Below, one piece after another: positions 30,268 to 39,921 of a stretch of DNA of 64,000 bases (within the stretch, counting starts at the first letter, position 1; every line of letters starts with the position of its first letter). The notes under the pieces are model-generated. The model ran no database searches. It had not been told where the DNA came from and was given only the letters and a program-made list of their open reading frames with translations. This DNA is from CAVQMC01 sp963713505 (GTDB lineage: Bacteria; Bacteroidota; Ignavibacteria; Ignavibacteriales; Ignavibacteriaceae), in NCBI GenBank assembly GCA_963713505.1, contig CAVQMC010000007.1, forward strand, positions 62,001 through 126,000, in the 5' to 3' direction. The position numbers were made by a program, and so were the translations under genes.

Positions 30268-32040
30268 ATGGCTACAACAGATATATTAACAACATCGAGC
30301 ATAAACTCACTAATTTCTTCTTATGTTAATTCTCAAAAGAGTAAATTGATTACCCCGTTGGAAAATAAGAAGTCGCAATATTCAAGTTTATCTTCTGTTT
30401 ACGGCACTTTGAGTTCGAAATTATCCGCACTTAAGTCTCTTATGGAAAATTTTAGAACTACAGACAGCGATTCAATATTTAATTCAAAAACCGTAAAGTC
30501 TTCAAACAGCGATGTTGTTAATGCATTTGTTACCGGCAATGCTTCTGTCGGTTCATTTAGTTTAAGAGTAAATCAGCTAGCCAAAAATGATTTACTTCTT
30601 TCAACTCTTTTTAATTCAGATGACACGATATCTTTAGATGGAACACAAACATTTTCGGTCAAAACAGGGGATGGAAGCGGAGGTGAATATAATAGCAATG
30701 TTGAGGTTAATCTCTCCGCTTCCGATTCTTATCAAACAGCTATTGAAAAAGTAAGAGATGCTATTAACAGTGATAAAGCAATTGTTAGTTCAGATCAAAA
30801 AAATATAAATGATTCATATACCGGGGGAAACAGTACAATAAAATTTAATATTGGGGGTACAGAAACATCCGTGGATATAACCGGCGGCGGTACATACGGC
30901 GATTTGATGGATGAACTTATAAGTAAAATAAATGGAAACGTCAGCGGATTAAAAGCAGAAAAAGTTGTTGATCCAAGTGATCCAAATAATGTACAGCTTA
31001 AATTAACATTAACCGATTCAACAAAATATTTAAGCATTTTTCAGGAAAGCGGATTTGACCTGGTTGGTGATTTAAATATTGCAGCCGATAAAGAAAAAGC
31101 CGCAAGCAGTGTTATCAATGCCTCGGCAATTAGTCCGGAAAATGGTAATGTGCGGCTGTCACTAACTTCTAGTCAAAGCGGATTGGATTATAGGATAACA
31201 AACCTTTCGGATTCTAATGGTTCAGGTGCTTTAGATTTGCTGGGAATAAATCTTGGAAGCAGCAGAATTCAGTACGATGATGCAAATAATCCTAGTGCTG
31301 CCGGTTATCTTTATTCGGATATAACTAATGCTAATAATGAATTAAATGCCAAATTCTTGTTCAACGGTATTTCTCTTCAAAGAAACAGCAATACAGTCGG
31401 TGATCTTTCCAGCGGTGTTACATTTACTTTGAATTCTTTAATGAATACAACTGACTCGGATGTAACAATTTCCGTAGAAAAAGACGTTAGTAGTGTTAAA
31501 TCAAATATTGAAGATTTTATAAGTAAATTTAATGATGCATACACTTACATTAAAACCAATGCTGCTACAACATCGTCACAAAGAGGAACATTGGCCGGTG
31601 ATATAAATGCAATTTCACTTGCTTCATTTTTTCAATCGATGGCTTTTACAAATGTCGACGGAATTGTTGGAAGTGATTTAAATAATTTATATCAGCTTGG
31701 AATTACTTTTAATAGTGAAACCGGATTAAGTATTTCAGATTCTGCAAAATTAGAAAATAATATTACAGAATATCCGGATCAGGTTGCGGCTGTATTTAAT
31801 TCTGAAAACGGAATTGCAAATATGATCTATAATAAAATAGATCCTTATTTGGGAACCGACGGAACCTTAACAAGATCTATTAATAGTTTTAATAGTTCTA
31901 TAAGTGCTTTAAATGATAAAAAAGATAGTTATCAAACAAGAATAGATAAAAGTGCTGCTGTTATGCGAAGCAGATATCAAAAATTACAAGTCCAATTAGC
32001 TTCTTTAATGTCTATGCAGAACATGCTTAGTTATTTGTAG
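30268..32040 (+). CDS. fliD: Flagellar filament cap protein FliD (HAP2)
   Basis: This 590-aa protein has FliD features. The N-terminal region starts I-N-S-L-I-S-S-Y-V-N-S-Q with coiled-coil helices (residues 10-65), N-A-S-V-G-S-F-S-L-R-V near 92 matches the HAP2 N domain, a large Gly/Ser/Asn-rich middle follows, and the C-terminal coiled coil (N-S-S-I-S-A-L-N-D-K, then M-R-S-R-Y-Q-K-L) ends in Q-L-A-S-L-M-S-M-Q-N-M-L. FliD caps the filament tip and promotes flagellin insertion. It is longer than the Escherichia coli protein, with extra variable-domain sequence. Confidence 0.92.
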   Translation: MATTDILTTSSINSLISSYVNSQKSKLITPLENKKSQYSSLSSVYGTLSSKLSALKSLMENFRTTDSDSIFNSKTVKSSNSDVVNAFVTGNASVGSFSLRVNQLAKNDLLLSTLFNSDDTISLDGTQTFSVKTGDGSGGEYNSNVEVNLSASDSYQTAIEKVRDAINSDKAIVSSDQKNINDSYTGGNSTIKFNIGGTETSVDITGGGTYGDLMDELISKINGNVSGLKAEKVVDPSDPNNVQLKLTLTDSTKYLSIFQESGFDLVGDLNIAADKEKAASSVINASAISPENGNVRLSLTSSQSGLDYRITNLSDSNGSGALDLLGINLGSSRIQYDDANNPSAAGYLYSDITNANNELNAKFLFNGISLQRNSNTVGDLSSGVTFTLNSLMNTTDSDVTISVEKDVSSVKSNIEDFISKFNDAYTYIKTNAATTSSQRGTLAGDINAISLASFFQSMAFTNVDGIVGSDLNNLYQLGITFNSETGLSISDSAKLENNITEYPDQVAAVFNSENGIANMIYNKIDPYLGTDGTLTRSINSFNSSISALNDKKDSYQTRIDKSAAVMRSRYQKLQVQLASLMSMQNMLSYL

Positions 32041-32051
32041 AGGATTAAACT

Positions 32052-32384
32052 ATGTTTATTTTCGAAGCTCAATACAACAAATTAAAAGAATTATTGTTAC
32101 ATGTGCTCAATTTGTTGACAAATTTGAATGATGAGAATTTTGATACCAGCACAATAAATATGAAAAGTAAAATCAAGGAAATTACAGAAATTAGAGAATT
32201 TTTAAAAAATAATTGTAAAAATGAAGAACTTGATAATATTAACAAAAATTTGCTAGATTTAACTAAACAAATAAAATTTTATTTCGATAATATTATAAGA
32301 AATAAAGAATCCGAAGCGTTGGAGTTACTCATTAAGCTAAAAAGCTTGCAAAATTCAAAAAAATTAGCAGTTTACGAAAGGTAA
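32052..32384 (+). CDS. Small helical protein, FliT-like position
   Basis: This 110-aa protein is predicted all-helical with no membrane segment. It directly follows fliD, the usual place of fliT, whose product is the FliD export chaperone and is poorly conserved. Its length and helix pattern fit FliT. Sequence identity alone does not prove it, and an FlgN-like role is possible. Confidence 0.5.
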   Translation: MFIFEAQYNKLKELLLHVLNLLTNLNDENFDTSTINMKSKIKEITEIREFLKNNCKNEELDNINKNLLDLTKQIKFYFDNIIRNKESEALELLIKLKSLQNSKKLAVYER

Positions 32385-32389
32385 TAAAG

Positions 32390-32650
32390 ATGGACATTAA
32401 ATCAGTTTCAAATAATGTTTACCTAAATCAGGAATATGAATCAAAAAAAACTAGTGATTCATCATCTCCGGCTAAAAAAGTAGACAGTTTTGAACTGTCG
32501 AATGAAGCAAAAAAGCTGAGTAACAAAAAAATGGATCCACAAAAATTAGCTGAAATTCAGCAAAAGATAAATGATAAGTTCTATGATTCCGATGAAGCAA
32601 TAGAAAAAATTTCCAATAAAATTTATAATGAAATTAAGGAAACTAAGTAA
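32390..32650 (+). CDS. flgM: FlgM-like anti-sigma-28 factor
   Basis: This 86-aa polar protein has the FlgM layout: a disordered Ser/Lys-rich N-terminal half, a D-S-F-E-L-S-N-E-A-K-K-L-S segment near 32-45, then the C-terminal sigma-binding helices with L-A-E-I-Q-Q-K-I near 53-60 and Y-D-S-D-E-A-I-E-K-I-S near 65-75. FlgM holds sigma-28 inactive until it is exported through the finished hook. The finding of several sigma-28-type promoters in the window supports a FlgM in this genome. Placement at the end of the fliS-fliD operon is plausible. Confidence 0.65.
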   Translation: MDIKSVSNNVYLNQEYESKKTSDSSSPAKKVDSFELSNEAKKLSNKKMDPQKLAEIQQKINDKFYDSDEAIEKISNKIYNEIKETK

Positions 32651-32766
32651 CTAAGTCTAAATTTATTTCGCTTTGGTTCTTTAAAAATAGATAGATATTT
32701 CTTGTAGCAGAAACAAAAAATAATTATTTTTAACGCTTAGATTAAATTAATAATTATATAGTTGAT

Positions 32767-33456
32767 TTGGTGGCTGATACAGAAATTACCCAGAATAATA
32801 AACTTCAGCTTTTGGGGAAATTAAATGCAAGCTTTGTACACGAAATCCGAAACCCCTTATTTGCAATAAAATTAAATCTGGATTATTTAAAGCTTTTAGA
32901 GAATCTTCCCGGAGACGCAGTTGAAGCTGTTGACGCTTGTATTGAAGCATCAAGCAGGATTAATTTTTTAATTGAAAATTTCCTAGACTTTTCAAGAAAA
33001 TCCAAATCTAAAATAGATCATTTCCCCATTAATGAATTAACCAATCAAGCAATTGAATTAGTCAGCGGTTACGCAAATAAAATAAATATTCAAATTGAAA
33101 AAACCCTTGACGATTCGAACCCGGTAATTAATGTAGACAAAAATAAAATTATTCAAGTATTTTTAAATATATTGACAAATGCTCTTGAAGCTGAAAGCAG
33201 CAATAAAAAAATAGTGGTGAAAACTTATACCGGCCCTTCTAAAAAAATTACCTGGGAAGTTGAAGACTTTGGAAAAGGAATAGATGAAAACGATAGTAAA
33301 TTAATTTTCGATGATTTTTTTACTAGTAAAGAATCAGGAACGGGGCTTGGATTAAGTATATCTAAAAAAATTCTTGAAGAATTTAATGCCGACATTAATT
33401 TTAAATCTGAACTGTATAAAGGAACCGTTTTTTACATAAATTTCCCTTCTATATAA
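32767..33456 (+). CDS. Compact histidine kinase, FlgS/FlrB-like
   Basis: A TTG start (GTG at 32770 is an alternative) gives 229 residues made only of a kinase core. The H box (F-V-H-E-I-R-N-P-L-F-A-I-K) is at about 24-36, the N box (I-L-T-N-A-L-E-A) near 136, D-F-G-K-G near 167 and G-T-G-L-G-L-S near 192. There is no sensor domain and no transmembrane helix, so it senses something in the cytoplasm. It pairs with the sigma-54 response regulator 13 bases downstream. Kinases of this NtrB-like type control class II flagellar genes (FlgS, FlrB) in other bacteria. The signal is unknown; in some relatives it is the state of the export gate. Confidence 0.75.
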   Translation: MVADTEITQNNKLQLLGKLNASFVHEIRNPLFAIKLNLDYLKLLENLPGDAVEAVDACIEASSRINFLIENFLDFSRKSKSKIDHFPINELTNQAIELVSGYANKINIQIEKTLDDSNPVINVDKNKIIQVFLNILTNALEAESSNKKIVVKTYTGPSKKITWEVEDFGKGIDENDSKLIFDDFFTSKESGTGLGLSISKKILEEFNADINFKSELYKGTVFYINFPSI

Positions 33457-33469
33457 ATTTCGAGTATTT

Positions 33470-34858
33470 ATGAAATACAAATTATTACTTATTGATGATG
33501 ATGATTTAGTATGTGCGTCATTGAAAAAAGTTTTAACTAAACTAGATTATGATGTTGAAGTTTGTGAAAAAGCCGAAGAGGCTGATGACAAAATTAACAA
33601 CTTTGAACCGGATATAATTTTACTGGATATTTATCTAACAACTCATAATGGATTGGATTTATTAAAAGCGTTTAAAAAGAAATATCCCCATCTTCCTGTA
33701 ATTATGATAACCGGATATTCCGATGTAAAAATTGCCGTAACTGCTATGAAGTCTGGTGCGTTTGATTTTTTGCTTAAACCAATGGATATTGATCAGCTTA
33801 GATTAGTTTTAAGCAGAGCAACAGAAAATATTTCATTAAAAAACGAAGTCAGCAGATTAAGTAGAATAGTAACAGGAGATAAACTAACAAGAGAGTTTTT
33901 CGGTAAAAGTAAAAAAATTCAAAAAATTCTTAATCTTGTTGAAAAATATTCTCAAAGTCCCGATACTACAATATTAATTGAAGGTGAAAGCGGAACCGGG
34001 AAAGAAGAAATTGCAAAATATATCCACCAGAACAGCCCGAGAGCAAACTCTCCGTTCGTACAAATTAATTGTGCTGCAATTCCGAAAGAGCTTGCAGAAA
34101 GCGAGTTGTTCGGTCATGAAAAAGGCGCTTTTACCGGGGCTGCTGCCAAAACAAAACTTGGAAAATTTGAACTTGCTAATAACGGAACAATTTTGTTGGA
34201 TGAAATTGGGGAATTGTCTTTAGATCTTCAAGTTAAATTATTAAGAGTACTCCAGGAAAGAAGATTTTATAGAGTCGGCGGAGAAAAAGAAGTTAATGTT
34301 AATGTAAGAGTTTTAGCCGCAACAAATAAAAATCTTGAAGATGAAATTAGTAAAGGGAGTTTCAGAGAAGACCTTTTTTACAGACTAAATGTAGCAAAAA
34401 TAAGTCTGCCTCCGTTAAGAGAAAGATTTGAGGATATTTCATTATTAGGTTTAAGTTTTCTCAAAGAATTTGCTTCTAAACTTGGAAAGAATATTATAAG
34501 CATTAGTCCTGATGCTATTAAGCTGATGGAATCTTATAGTTGGAAAGGGAATATAAGAGAACTGCGTAATCTAATGGAAAGAATAGCTTTGTTAATTGAA
34601 GATGATGAGCTTAAAGAACATCATTTACTAAATCTTCTTCCCTTAGAGCAAAATGCAGAATCTGATGATAGATTTTCATTAAAAATTCCTGCAAAAGGAA
34701 TTAAACTTGATATTGTTGTTAAAGATTTAATTTTAAAGACTCTTAATATTACAAATGGTAATCAGGTTAAAGCTGCAAAATTGTTAGGTTTGTCCAGATC
34801 GAAATTAAGATATAGAATGGAACAGCTTGGAATAGAAGTTACTAAAAAAATAAATTGA
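33470..34858 (+). CDS. Sigma-54-dependent response regulator, FlgR/FlrC-like
   Basis: This 462-aa NtrC-family protein has a receiver domain (residues 1-120, phospho-acceptor D53 in L-L-D-I-Y), an AAA+ domain with Walker A G-E-S-G-T-G-K-E (about 170), the sigma-54 contact loop G-A-F-T-G-A (about 222), and Walker B L-D-E-I-G. The C-terminal Fis-type helix-turn-helix (K-A-A-K-L-L-G-L-S-R-S-K-L-R-Y-R-M) ends the protein. It activates RNA polymerase with sigma-54. A sigma-54-like site precedes flgB about 20 kb downstream, so a role in flagellar class II control is likely. It ends two bases from a convergent histidine kinase. Confidence 0.85.
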   Translation: MKYKLLLIDDDDLVCASLKKVLTKLDYDVEVCEKAEEADDKINNFEPDIILLDIYLTTHNGLDLLKAFKKKYPHLPVIMITGYSDVKIAVTAMKSGAFDFLLKPMDIDQLRLVLSRATENISLKNEVSRLSRIVTGDKLTREFFGKSKKIQKILNLVEKYSQSPDTTILIEGESGTGKEEIAKYIHQNSPRANSPFVQINCAAIPKELAESELFGHEKGAFTGAAAKTKLGKFELANNGTILLDEIGELSLDLQVKLLRVLQERRFYRVGGEKEVNVNVRVLAATNKNLEDEISKGSFREDLFYRLNVAKISLPPLRERFEDISLLGLSFLKEFASKLGKNIISISPDAIKLMESYSWKGNIRELRNLMERIALLIEDDELKEHHLLNLLPLEQNAESDDRFSLKIPAKGIKLDIVVKDLILKTLNITNGNQVKAAKLLGLSRSKLRYRMEQLGIEVTKKIN

Positions 34859-34860
34859 TT

Positions 34861-37458
34861 TTATTCTTTATTGAATATAATTGTAAAGGTTGTCCCTTTA
34901 TCTTTTTTGCTTTTTACCTTAATTTCGGCTTTACATAATTCAGCATATTTTTTTACCAGCGCCAATCCTAATCCTATTCCTTCATAATTTCTTGTTGCGC
35001 CGTAATCTTCCTGTGTAAAAGGTTCAAAAATATTTTCCATAAAAGTTTCCGAAATACCTATTCCTGTGTCGATTATACCAACGCATATTTTTTTATCGGC
35101 ATTATATAATTTGATAGTTATATTACCTTCGTTCGTATATTTAATTGCATTATCAATTAAGTTTATCATTATCTGGCCGATTAAGTATTTATCATTTTTT
35201 AAATTTGCTTTTTCGGATTCATCTTTAAATATAATGTCCAGATTTTTATTCTTTGCTCTTGTATAAAATTCCAGCATGATATCATATAAAAAATCTTTTA
35301 AATTGATTTCTTCATACATAAAATCATAATTGCCGGATTGTACTTTGGAAAGATTTAGTATTAAGTCTATAGTTCTAATTAATCTATTGGCGCTGGATTT
35401 AATTACATCAAAAGCAACCTCTAAGCCTGAAGGAAGTCTTGTATCTAGTTCATCTTTTATTAAAGAAGTATAAGTTAAAATATTATTTAAAGGAGTCCTT
35501 ATTTCATGGGACATTTGTGCAATGAACTCACTTTTTAATTTATCAGATTTTTCAGCTTGTTCTTTTGCTTTAATTAATTGTTCAGCTTGATATTTCTTAC
35601 CTGTAATATCTTCTTTAACTGAAATAAAATTAGTTATTTCGCCTTGTTCATTTGTTATCGGCGATATAATTGCCGATTCCCAGTACAGATCTCCGTTTTT
35701 CTTTTTATTTTTTAATTCCCCTTTCCAGGTTCCTCCGGATTTTATAGTTTTCCATAAAATGTCATATTCTTCTTTTGTAGTGTATCCGGATTTTAAAATG
35801 CTTGGTGTTTTGCCGATAATTTCATCAAGTGTATAACCTGTTGTTTGAGTAAATTTAGGATTGACATATTCAATTTTTCCGCTCGGATCGGTTATCATTA
35901 TTAATGCCGGATTCTGCTGAACAGCATGAGATAATTTTCTTATTTGATCCTGCGATAATTTTTGTTCCGTTATATCTTCTGCAATACTTGTGTATCTGTA
36001 AATTATATTATTCTTATCTTTTATTGGATATACTCTATGTCTAATCCATCTTATTTTACCGGGATTTTTTATAATCCTATATTCAATATTAAAAGAATGA
36101 GTAGTCTTCAAATTCTGAAAAGCGACTTTGACAAAAGGAAAATCAGAAGGATAAATTTTTCTCATCCAGCTTACCGGATCTTTATATAAGCTTTGAACTG
36201 TAGATCCCCAAATATCTTTATAAGCCGGGCTTACATACAAAACTCTATTATCAGAATACGAAAAAATGGTAAATGCATCTCTAATATTTTCAGCTAATTC
36301 CCTAAACCTTTCTTCACTTTCTTTCAGCTTCTCATAAGCCAGTTCTCTATCGGTTGTATCTCTTAAATTTATTACAAATCCTCTAACAAAAGGATTATTT
36401 ACGAGGTTATTTATGGAGCCTTCAAGATAAAGCCAGTTGCCTTTTTTGCTAAGGAACTTCATTTGTATGGGGAAAGTGCTGTCGTAAGAAAAAGAAATCG
36501 AATGAAAAAACTTAACTAGCTCATCAACTTCATTATGATGAGCATAATTAAAAAAGTTTTCGCCGATCAATTCTGCTTTTTTATAACCTGCTATTTCTTC
36601 TATGGAAGGGCTTTGATATCTGATTGTAAGATCCGGCTCTAATATTGTAATAATATCTGTTGAATTATCTAATAAAGTATGATAATATTCTTCTTTATAT
36701 TTAAGAAATTTTTCCGAATTTACTTTTTCGGTAATATCCTGAACCGTACCGACAATTATTGTTTTATTATCCGAAGGATCTCTAAAAACCGATAATGCTT
36801 TATGAACCCAAACAAATGTTCTGTTTTTCCTTAAAAATCTAGTCTCAATTCTGTAAAATTCCCGTTCGCCTTTTATTAATCTTTGGAATAAAATATAACT
36901 GCTGATTTTATCATCTTGATGAGTAATATCTAAAAAAGTTATATCCTTAATTTCATTTTCTGCATATCCGATTATTTTTCTGAAAGCTTTATTTGTACTG
37001 AGGAATTTACCGTTAGTATCTAAAGTAATTATACCAACCGGCGAAGATTCAAAGATCCTCCTAAATAAGTGTTCGCTTTCTTTTAAACTAATTTCATTTT
37101 TCTTATTTTCAGTTATATCAACCGCATATCCTTCATAATGAATAATATTTCCCGTATCATCTTTGTTAACATGTATCTGGAGCTGAATCCAAATCTGTTT
37201 GCCGGTTGAATTTTTCCACATTGCTTCTGAGCTTATAAGTTGATTTTTATCTTCTTCTTGAGTTAAAATATTTTCAAAACTAGAATTATCAACAAAAACA
37301 TCTTTTTCTAAATTTAATTTCAACACTTTTTCAGTGGACTCATAGCCTAATATTTCTGCAAAGGCTTTGTTGGATCTAATTATGTTTTTGTGTTTGTCGG
37401 CCTTGAATATACCGATAGGAGAGTGTTCAAATATATTATTTAAGAAATCATTTTTCAT
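34861..37458 (-). CDS. Soluble histidine kinase with five PAS domains
   Basis: This 865-aa protein reads PAS-PAS-PAS-PAS-PAS (about 1-125, 126-250, 251-375, 376-500 and 501-630), then HisKA with M-S-H-E-I-R-T-P-L-N-N-I near 650 and the ATPase domain with N-L-I-D-N-A-I-K-Y, D-T-G-I-G-I and G-L-G-L-A-L near 830. There is no transmembrane segment or receiver domain. Its partner regulator is not adjacent. The multiple PAS domains suggest sensing of redox or small ligands. It lies at the end of a minus-strand run with the next kinase and a tiny ORF, tail to tail with the sigma-54 regulator. Confidence 0.88.
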   Translation of the reverse strand: MKNDFLNNIFEHSPIGIFKADKHKNIIRSNKAFAEILGYESTEKVLKLNLEKDVFVDNSSFENILTQEEDKNQLISSEAMWKNSTGKQIWIQLQIHVNKDDTGNIIHYEGYAVDITENKKNEISLKESEHLFRRIFESSPVGIITLDTNGKFLSTNKAFRKIIGYAENEIKDITFLDITHQDDKISSYILFQRLIKGEREFYRIETRFLRKNRTFVWVHKALSVFRDPSDNKTIIVGTVQDITEKVNSEKFLKYKEEYYHTLLDNSTDIITILEPDLTIRYQSPSIEEIAGYKKAELIGENFFNYAHHNEVDELVKFFHSISFSYDSTFPIQMKFLSKKGNWLYLEGSINNLVNNPFVRGFVINLRDTTDRELAYEKLKESEERFRELAENIRDAFTIFSYSDNRVLYVSPAYKDIWGSTVQSLYKDPVSWMRKIYPSDFPFVKVAFQNLKTTHSFNIEYRIIKNPGKIRWIRHRVYPIKDKNNIIYRYTSIAEDITEQKLSQDQIRKLSHAVQQNPALIMITDPSGKIEYVNPKFTQTTGYTLDEIIGKTPSILKSGYTTKEEYDILWKTIKSGGTWKGELKNKKKNGDLYWESAIISPITNEQGEITNFISVKEDITGKKYQAEQLIKAKEQAEKSDKLKSEFIAQMSHEIRTPLNNILTYTSLIKDELDTRLPSGLEVAFDVIKSSANRLIRTIDLILNLSKVQSGNYDFMYEEINLKDFLYDIMLEFYTRAKNKNLDIIFKDESEKANLKNDKYLIGQIMINLIDNAIKYTNEGNITIKLYNADKKICVGIIDTGIGISETFMENIFEPFTQEDYGATRNYEGIGLGLALVKKYAELCKAEIKVKSKKDKGTTFTIIFNKE

Positions 37459-37607
37459 TTTTGGTCAAAGCAGATGTAAATAATTTGATTTTTAAAATAA
37501 CAATCTGTATTTAATTGTAAATATAAATACAGAAAAAATAGAATGGAAATAATATTCTATCTTAAATTATATTTTGGTTGATGCAATAAAACAATTTAAT
37601 AATAGTA

Positions 37608-37733
37608 TTATTGGCTTTTAAAATTTTTTTTGGGAGCGTTTCCGGTCATTACCCATTGAGTAAATGCACCAAATAGATAGCCTGCACCAAAAATCAAAAA
37701 TAATGTCATCCAATTGTTAATTAGTAATTCCAT
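37608..37733 (-). CDS. 41-aa single-helix membrane protein
   Basis: On the minus strand, AAAGGA lies eight bases before an ATG opening 41 codons. Residues 9-28 are one hydrophobic helix (M-T-L-F-L-I-F-G-A-G-Y-L-F-G-A-F-T-Q-W-V), followed by a short basic tail. It sits 21 bases after the stop of the upstream kinase and in the same orientation as both flanking kinases. Good ribosome-binding site, composition and spacing support a real gene. The function is unknown; small membrane regulators of sensor kinases are known elsewhere, but that is only an analogy. Confidence 0.55.
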   Translation of the reverse strand: MELLINNWMTLFLIFGAGYLFGAFTQWVMTGNAPKKNFKSQ

Positions 37734-37754
37734 TTTTAATCCTTTCTAAATTAT

Positions 37755-39815
37755 TTATTTATGCGGAATGGAAAAGTAAAAAGTACTTCCATTCCCTAAC
37801 TCACTTTGTATTTTAATTTCACCGCCAATTTTTTCTACTAATTCTTTGCATAAAATTAAACCCAGCCCTGTACCTGTTTCGTGTGCAGTGCCTTTGTTTG
37901 TAAAGTGCTGATCCAATTTGAATAATTTTTTCATATTATTTTTATCTATTCCAATACCGTTATCTTGAATTGCTAAATAGGTCTTGTCTTCCGCCGGTAA
38001 GGAAAAAACGTTAATTACTCCATCCGTATAAGAAAACTTAATTGCATTAGAGATGAGATTTAATAAGATAGATCGAAGTATTTTTTCATCGACAAAAACA
38101 TTTGAATCTTTTAGATCATTATATATTATTTTGATTCCTTTTTTTGCAGCATTATTTTCTAAAAGAGAAATGGTTTTTATTACAAAATCTTTTAATTGAA
38201 GACGGACGGGTTTATTCGGAATTCTCCCTGTTTGAAGCATGGACCACTCTAATAGACTGTCCAGCAAATCCATAAAAACATAAGATGTATCGTAAATAGA
38301 TTTCGCAAAAGTCGAAATTTCTTCTCTGCTTAATGTTTCAATCTCTTTTGCTAAAAGATCGGAATATCCGATAATTACGTTGAATGGCGTTCGAAGATCA
38401 TGGGAAATGATTGAAAAAAGTTTGTCTTTATCCGAGTTTAGTTTTTTTAATTCTTTTTCCGATTTAATTAATTGATAATTCAATTTTGTTAATTCAAAAG
38501 CATTATTTTCAATTAATTCTCTATCTATCTGCAGTTCTTCGATATGCCTTTCCGATTCTTCTTCAAATTCCTTTCTTTCGGTTATGTCGTAAACAGTTGC
38601 AATTACTGCGGATTTGGAAAAATAAGTTATCTTTTTTGCCGTAATGCTTAGCCATTTTATTTCGTTGCCTTTGGTTATAAATTCTATATCGAATTTAGAT
38701 TTTGACTTTATTCCTTCTCTTAATGTATAAAGTTCGGTTTTTACTAATTCTCTATAAGCCGGGTGAATTGCATTCATCAAAGATTCGTCGTTAAGAAGTT
38801 CTTTTTGTTTATAACCGCTGATTCTTTCTATAGTGGAGTTAACATACTTGATTGACTTATCCTGAATAATTAAAATTCCTGCAGATAATAATTCAGTTAA
38901 AGTCCTAAACTTTTCTTCACTCGATCTTAATTTTTCTTCTTGTATTTTTCTTTCAATTACCGGTGCAATTTGATTAGCTAAGAAAGTTAATATGTTTTTA
39001 TCTCGATCGTTAAAAGTAACTGAAGGATCATAACTTTCAATAACAAGGGCGCCAATAATTTTGCTGTTAACAACAATTGGAATTCCCATCCAGTCAATTA
39101 AAGGCTCAACTTTTTCAAAAATCATGTCGGTCTTGTTATCGTCGTTCCACATATCTTTTGATGCAATAATGGAAAAGCCGTATTTAAGAATATGATTAAG
39201 TCCGGCAAGGTCTTGTTTATTAGTTGCGGGATCTATATTTAACTGATTTATATAATATGGTATTTCCAGTTTATCATTAAACTCATTATAAATTGCGACG
39301 ATAAAATTTTCTGCGTAAACAAAGTTTTTTAATTTTAAATGAATATATTCGTATAACTGTATTAAGGACTCAGAAATTGTTATAACATTTGAAATTTCAT
39401 AAATCCAGTTTTTTATTTTTTCCTGATAATTTTGATTGGATAAATCTTTAACAATTAAAAGTATCAATTCATTATTAATACGAGAGTTCAAATGGTAGGA
39501 ATTAATCTGTCCAATAAACTCTTCACCGTTTTTTTTCTTGCATCGAACGCTGCCTTCCCAATCATCTTCTAAAATTTTTTCGCGGATGTTTTCTTTATAA
39601 TCGGAATGGTTTCCCTGGATGAAATAGGAAAAGATACTTTTACCGGTAAATTCTTTTTCGGAATAACCCAAAGTTTCGGAAAAAGTTTTATTGCCGTAAA
39701 ATAACTTTGTATCCTTATCTATAATTATTGCACAGTCAGTGAGGTTAAATAAAATTTTATTTAAAGAATCAGGGCTCAGTAAATTATAGAAGTTTGAAAA
39801 TTCATAATCATCCAT
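37755..39815 (-). CDS. Histidine kinase with PAS, GAF and PAS domains
   Basis: This 686-aa kinase has a PAS domain (about 15-130), a GAF domain (about 140-290; I-G-A-L-V-I-E-S), a second PAS (about 300-415), a coiled-coil linker, HisKA with I-S-H-D-L-R-T-P-F-N-V-I-I-G-Y near 470 and an ATPase domain with N-L-I-S-N-A-I-K-F and T-G-L-G-L. It is cytoplasmic, with no transmembrane helix. A sigma-28-like promoter 68 bases upstream, divergent from a chemoreceptor promoter, suggests that it is made with late motility genes. It may feed into motility control or a cell-surface switch; no partner regulator is adjacent. Confidence 0.88.
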   Translation of the reverse strand: MDDYEFSNFYNLLSPDSLNKILFNLTDCAIIIDKDTKLFYGNKTFSETLGYSEKEFTGKSIFSYFIQGNHSDYKENIREKILEDDWEGSVRCKKKNGEEFIGQINSYHLNSRINNELILLIVKDLSNQNYQEKIKNWIYEISNVITISESLIQLYEYIHLKLKNFVYAENFIVAIYNEFNDKLEIPYYINQLNIDPATNKQDLAGLNHILKYGFSIIASKDMWNDDNKTDMIFEKVEPLIDWMGIPIVVNSKIIGALVIESYDPSVTFNDRDKNILTFLANQIAPVIERKIQEEKLRSSEEKFRTLTELLSAGILIIQDKSIKYVNSTIERISGYKQKELLNDESLMNAIHPAYRELVKTELYTLREGIKSKSKFDIEFITKGNEIKWLSITAKKITYFSKSAVIATVYDITERKEFEEESERHIEELQIDRELIENNAFELTKLNYQLIKSEKELKKLNSDKDKLFSIISHDLRTPFNVIIGYSDLLAKEIETLSREEISTFAKSIYDTSYVFMDLLDSLLEWSMLQTGRIPNKPVRLQLKDFVIKTISLLENNAAKKGIKIIYNDLKDSNVFVDEKILRSILLNLISNAIKFSYTDGVINVFSLPAEDKTYLAIQDNGIGIDKNNMKKLFKLDQHFTNKGTAHETGTGLGLILCKELVEKIGGEIKIQSELGNGSTFYFSIPHK

Positions 39816-39882
39816 GAATCAAAATTTCCATTTCGTGTATTTTTATAGATCTATAAAAACAAACAATCTTCGTTCTAGTAGA

Positions 39883-39909
39883 TTATCGAGTTTTTTTACA
39901 TTTTTTTTA
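39883..39909 (-). promoter_or_regulatory. Sigma-28-like promoter of the PAS-GAF kinase
   Basis: On the minus strand TAAA is followed after 15 bases by CTCGATAA, in front of the kinase starting at 39815. It lies back to back with the site at 39922-39948, 12 bases apart. The spacer is A-rich, so a chance match is somewhat more likely than at flagellin. Confidence 0.55.
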
Positions 39910-39921
39910 GTGAATTCGGTA

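Noticed and set aside
31081..31098. GCCGATAA inside fliD as a promoter
   Set aside because: There is a perfect -10 octamer but the nearest TAAA is only about seven bases away, so the spacing is wrong.
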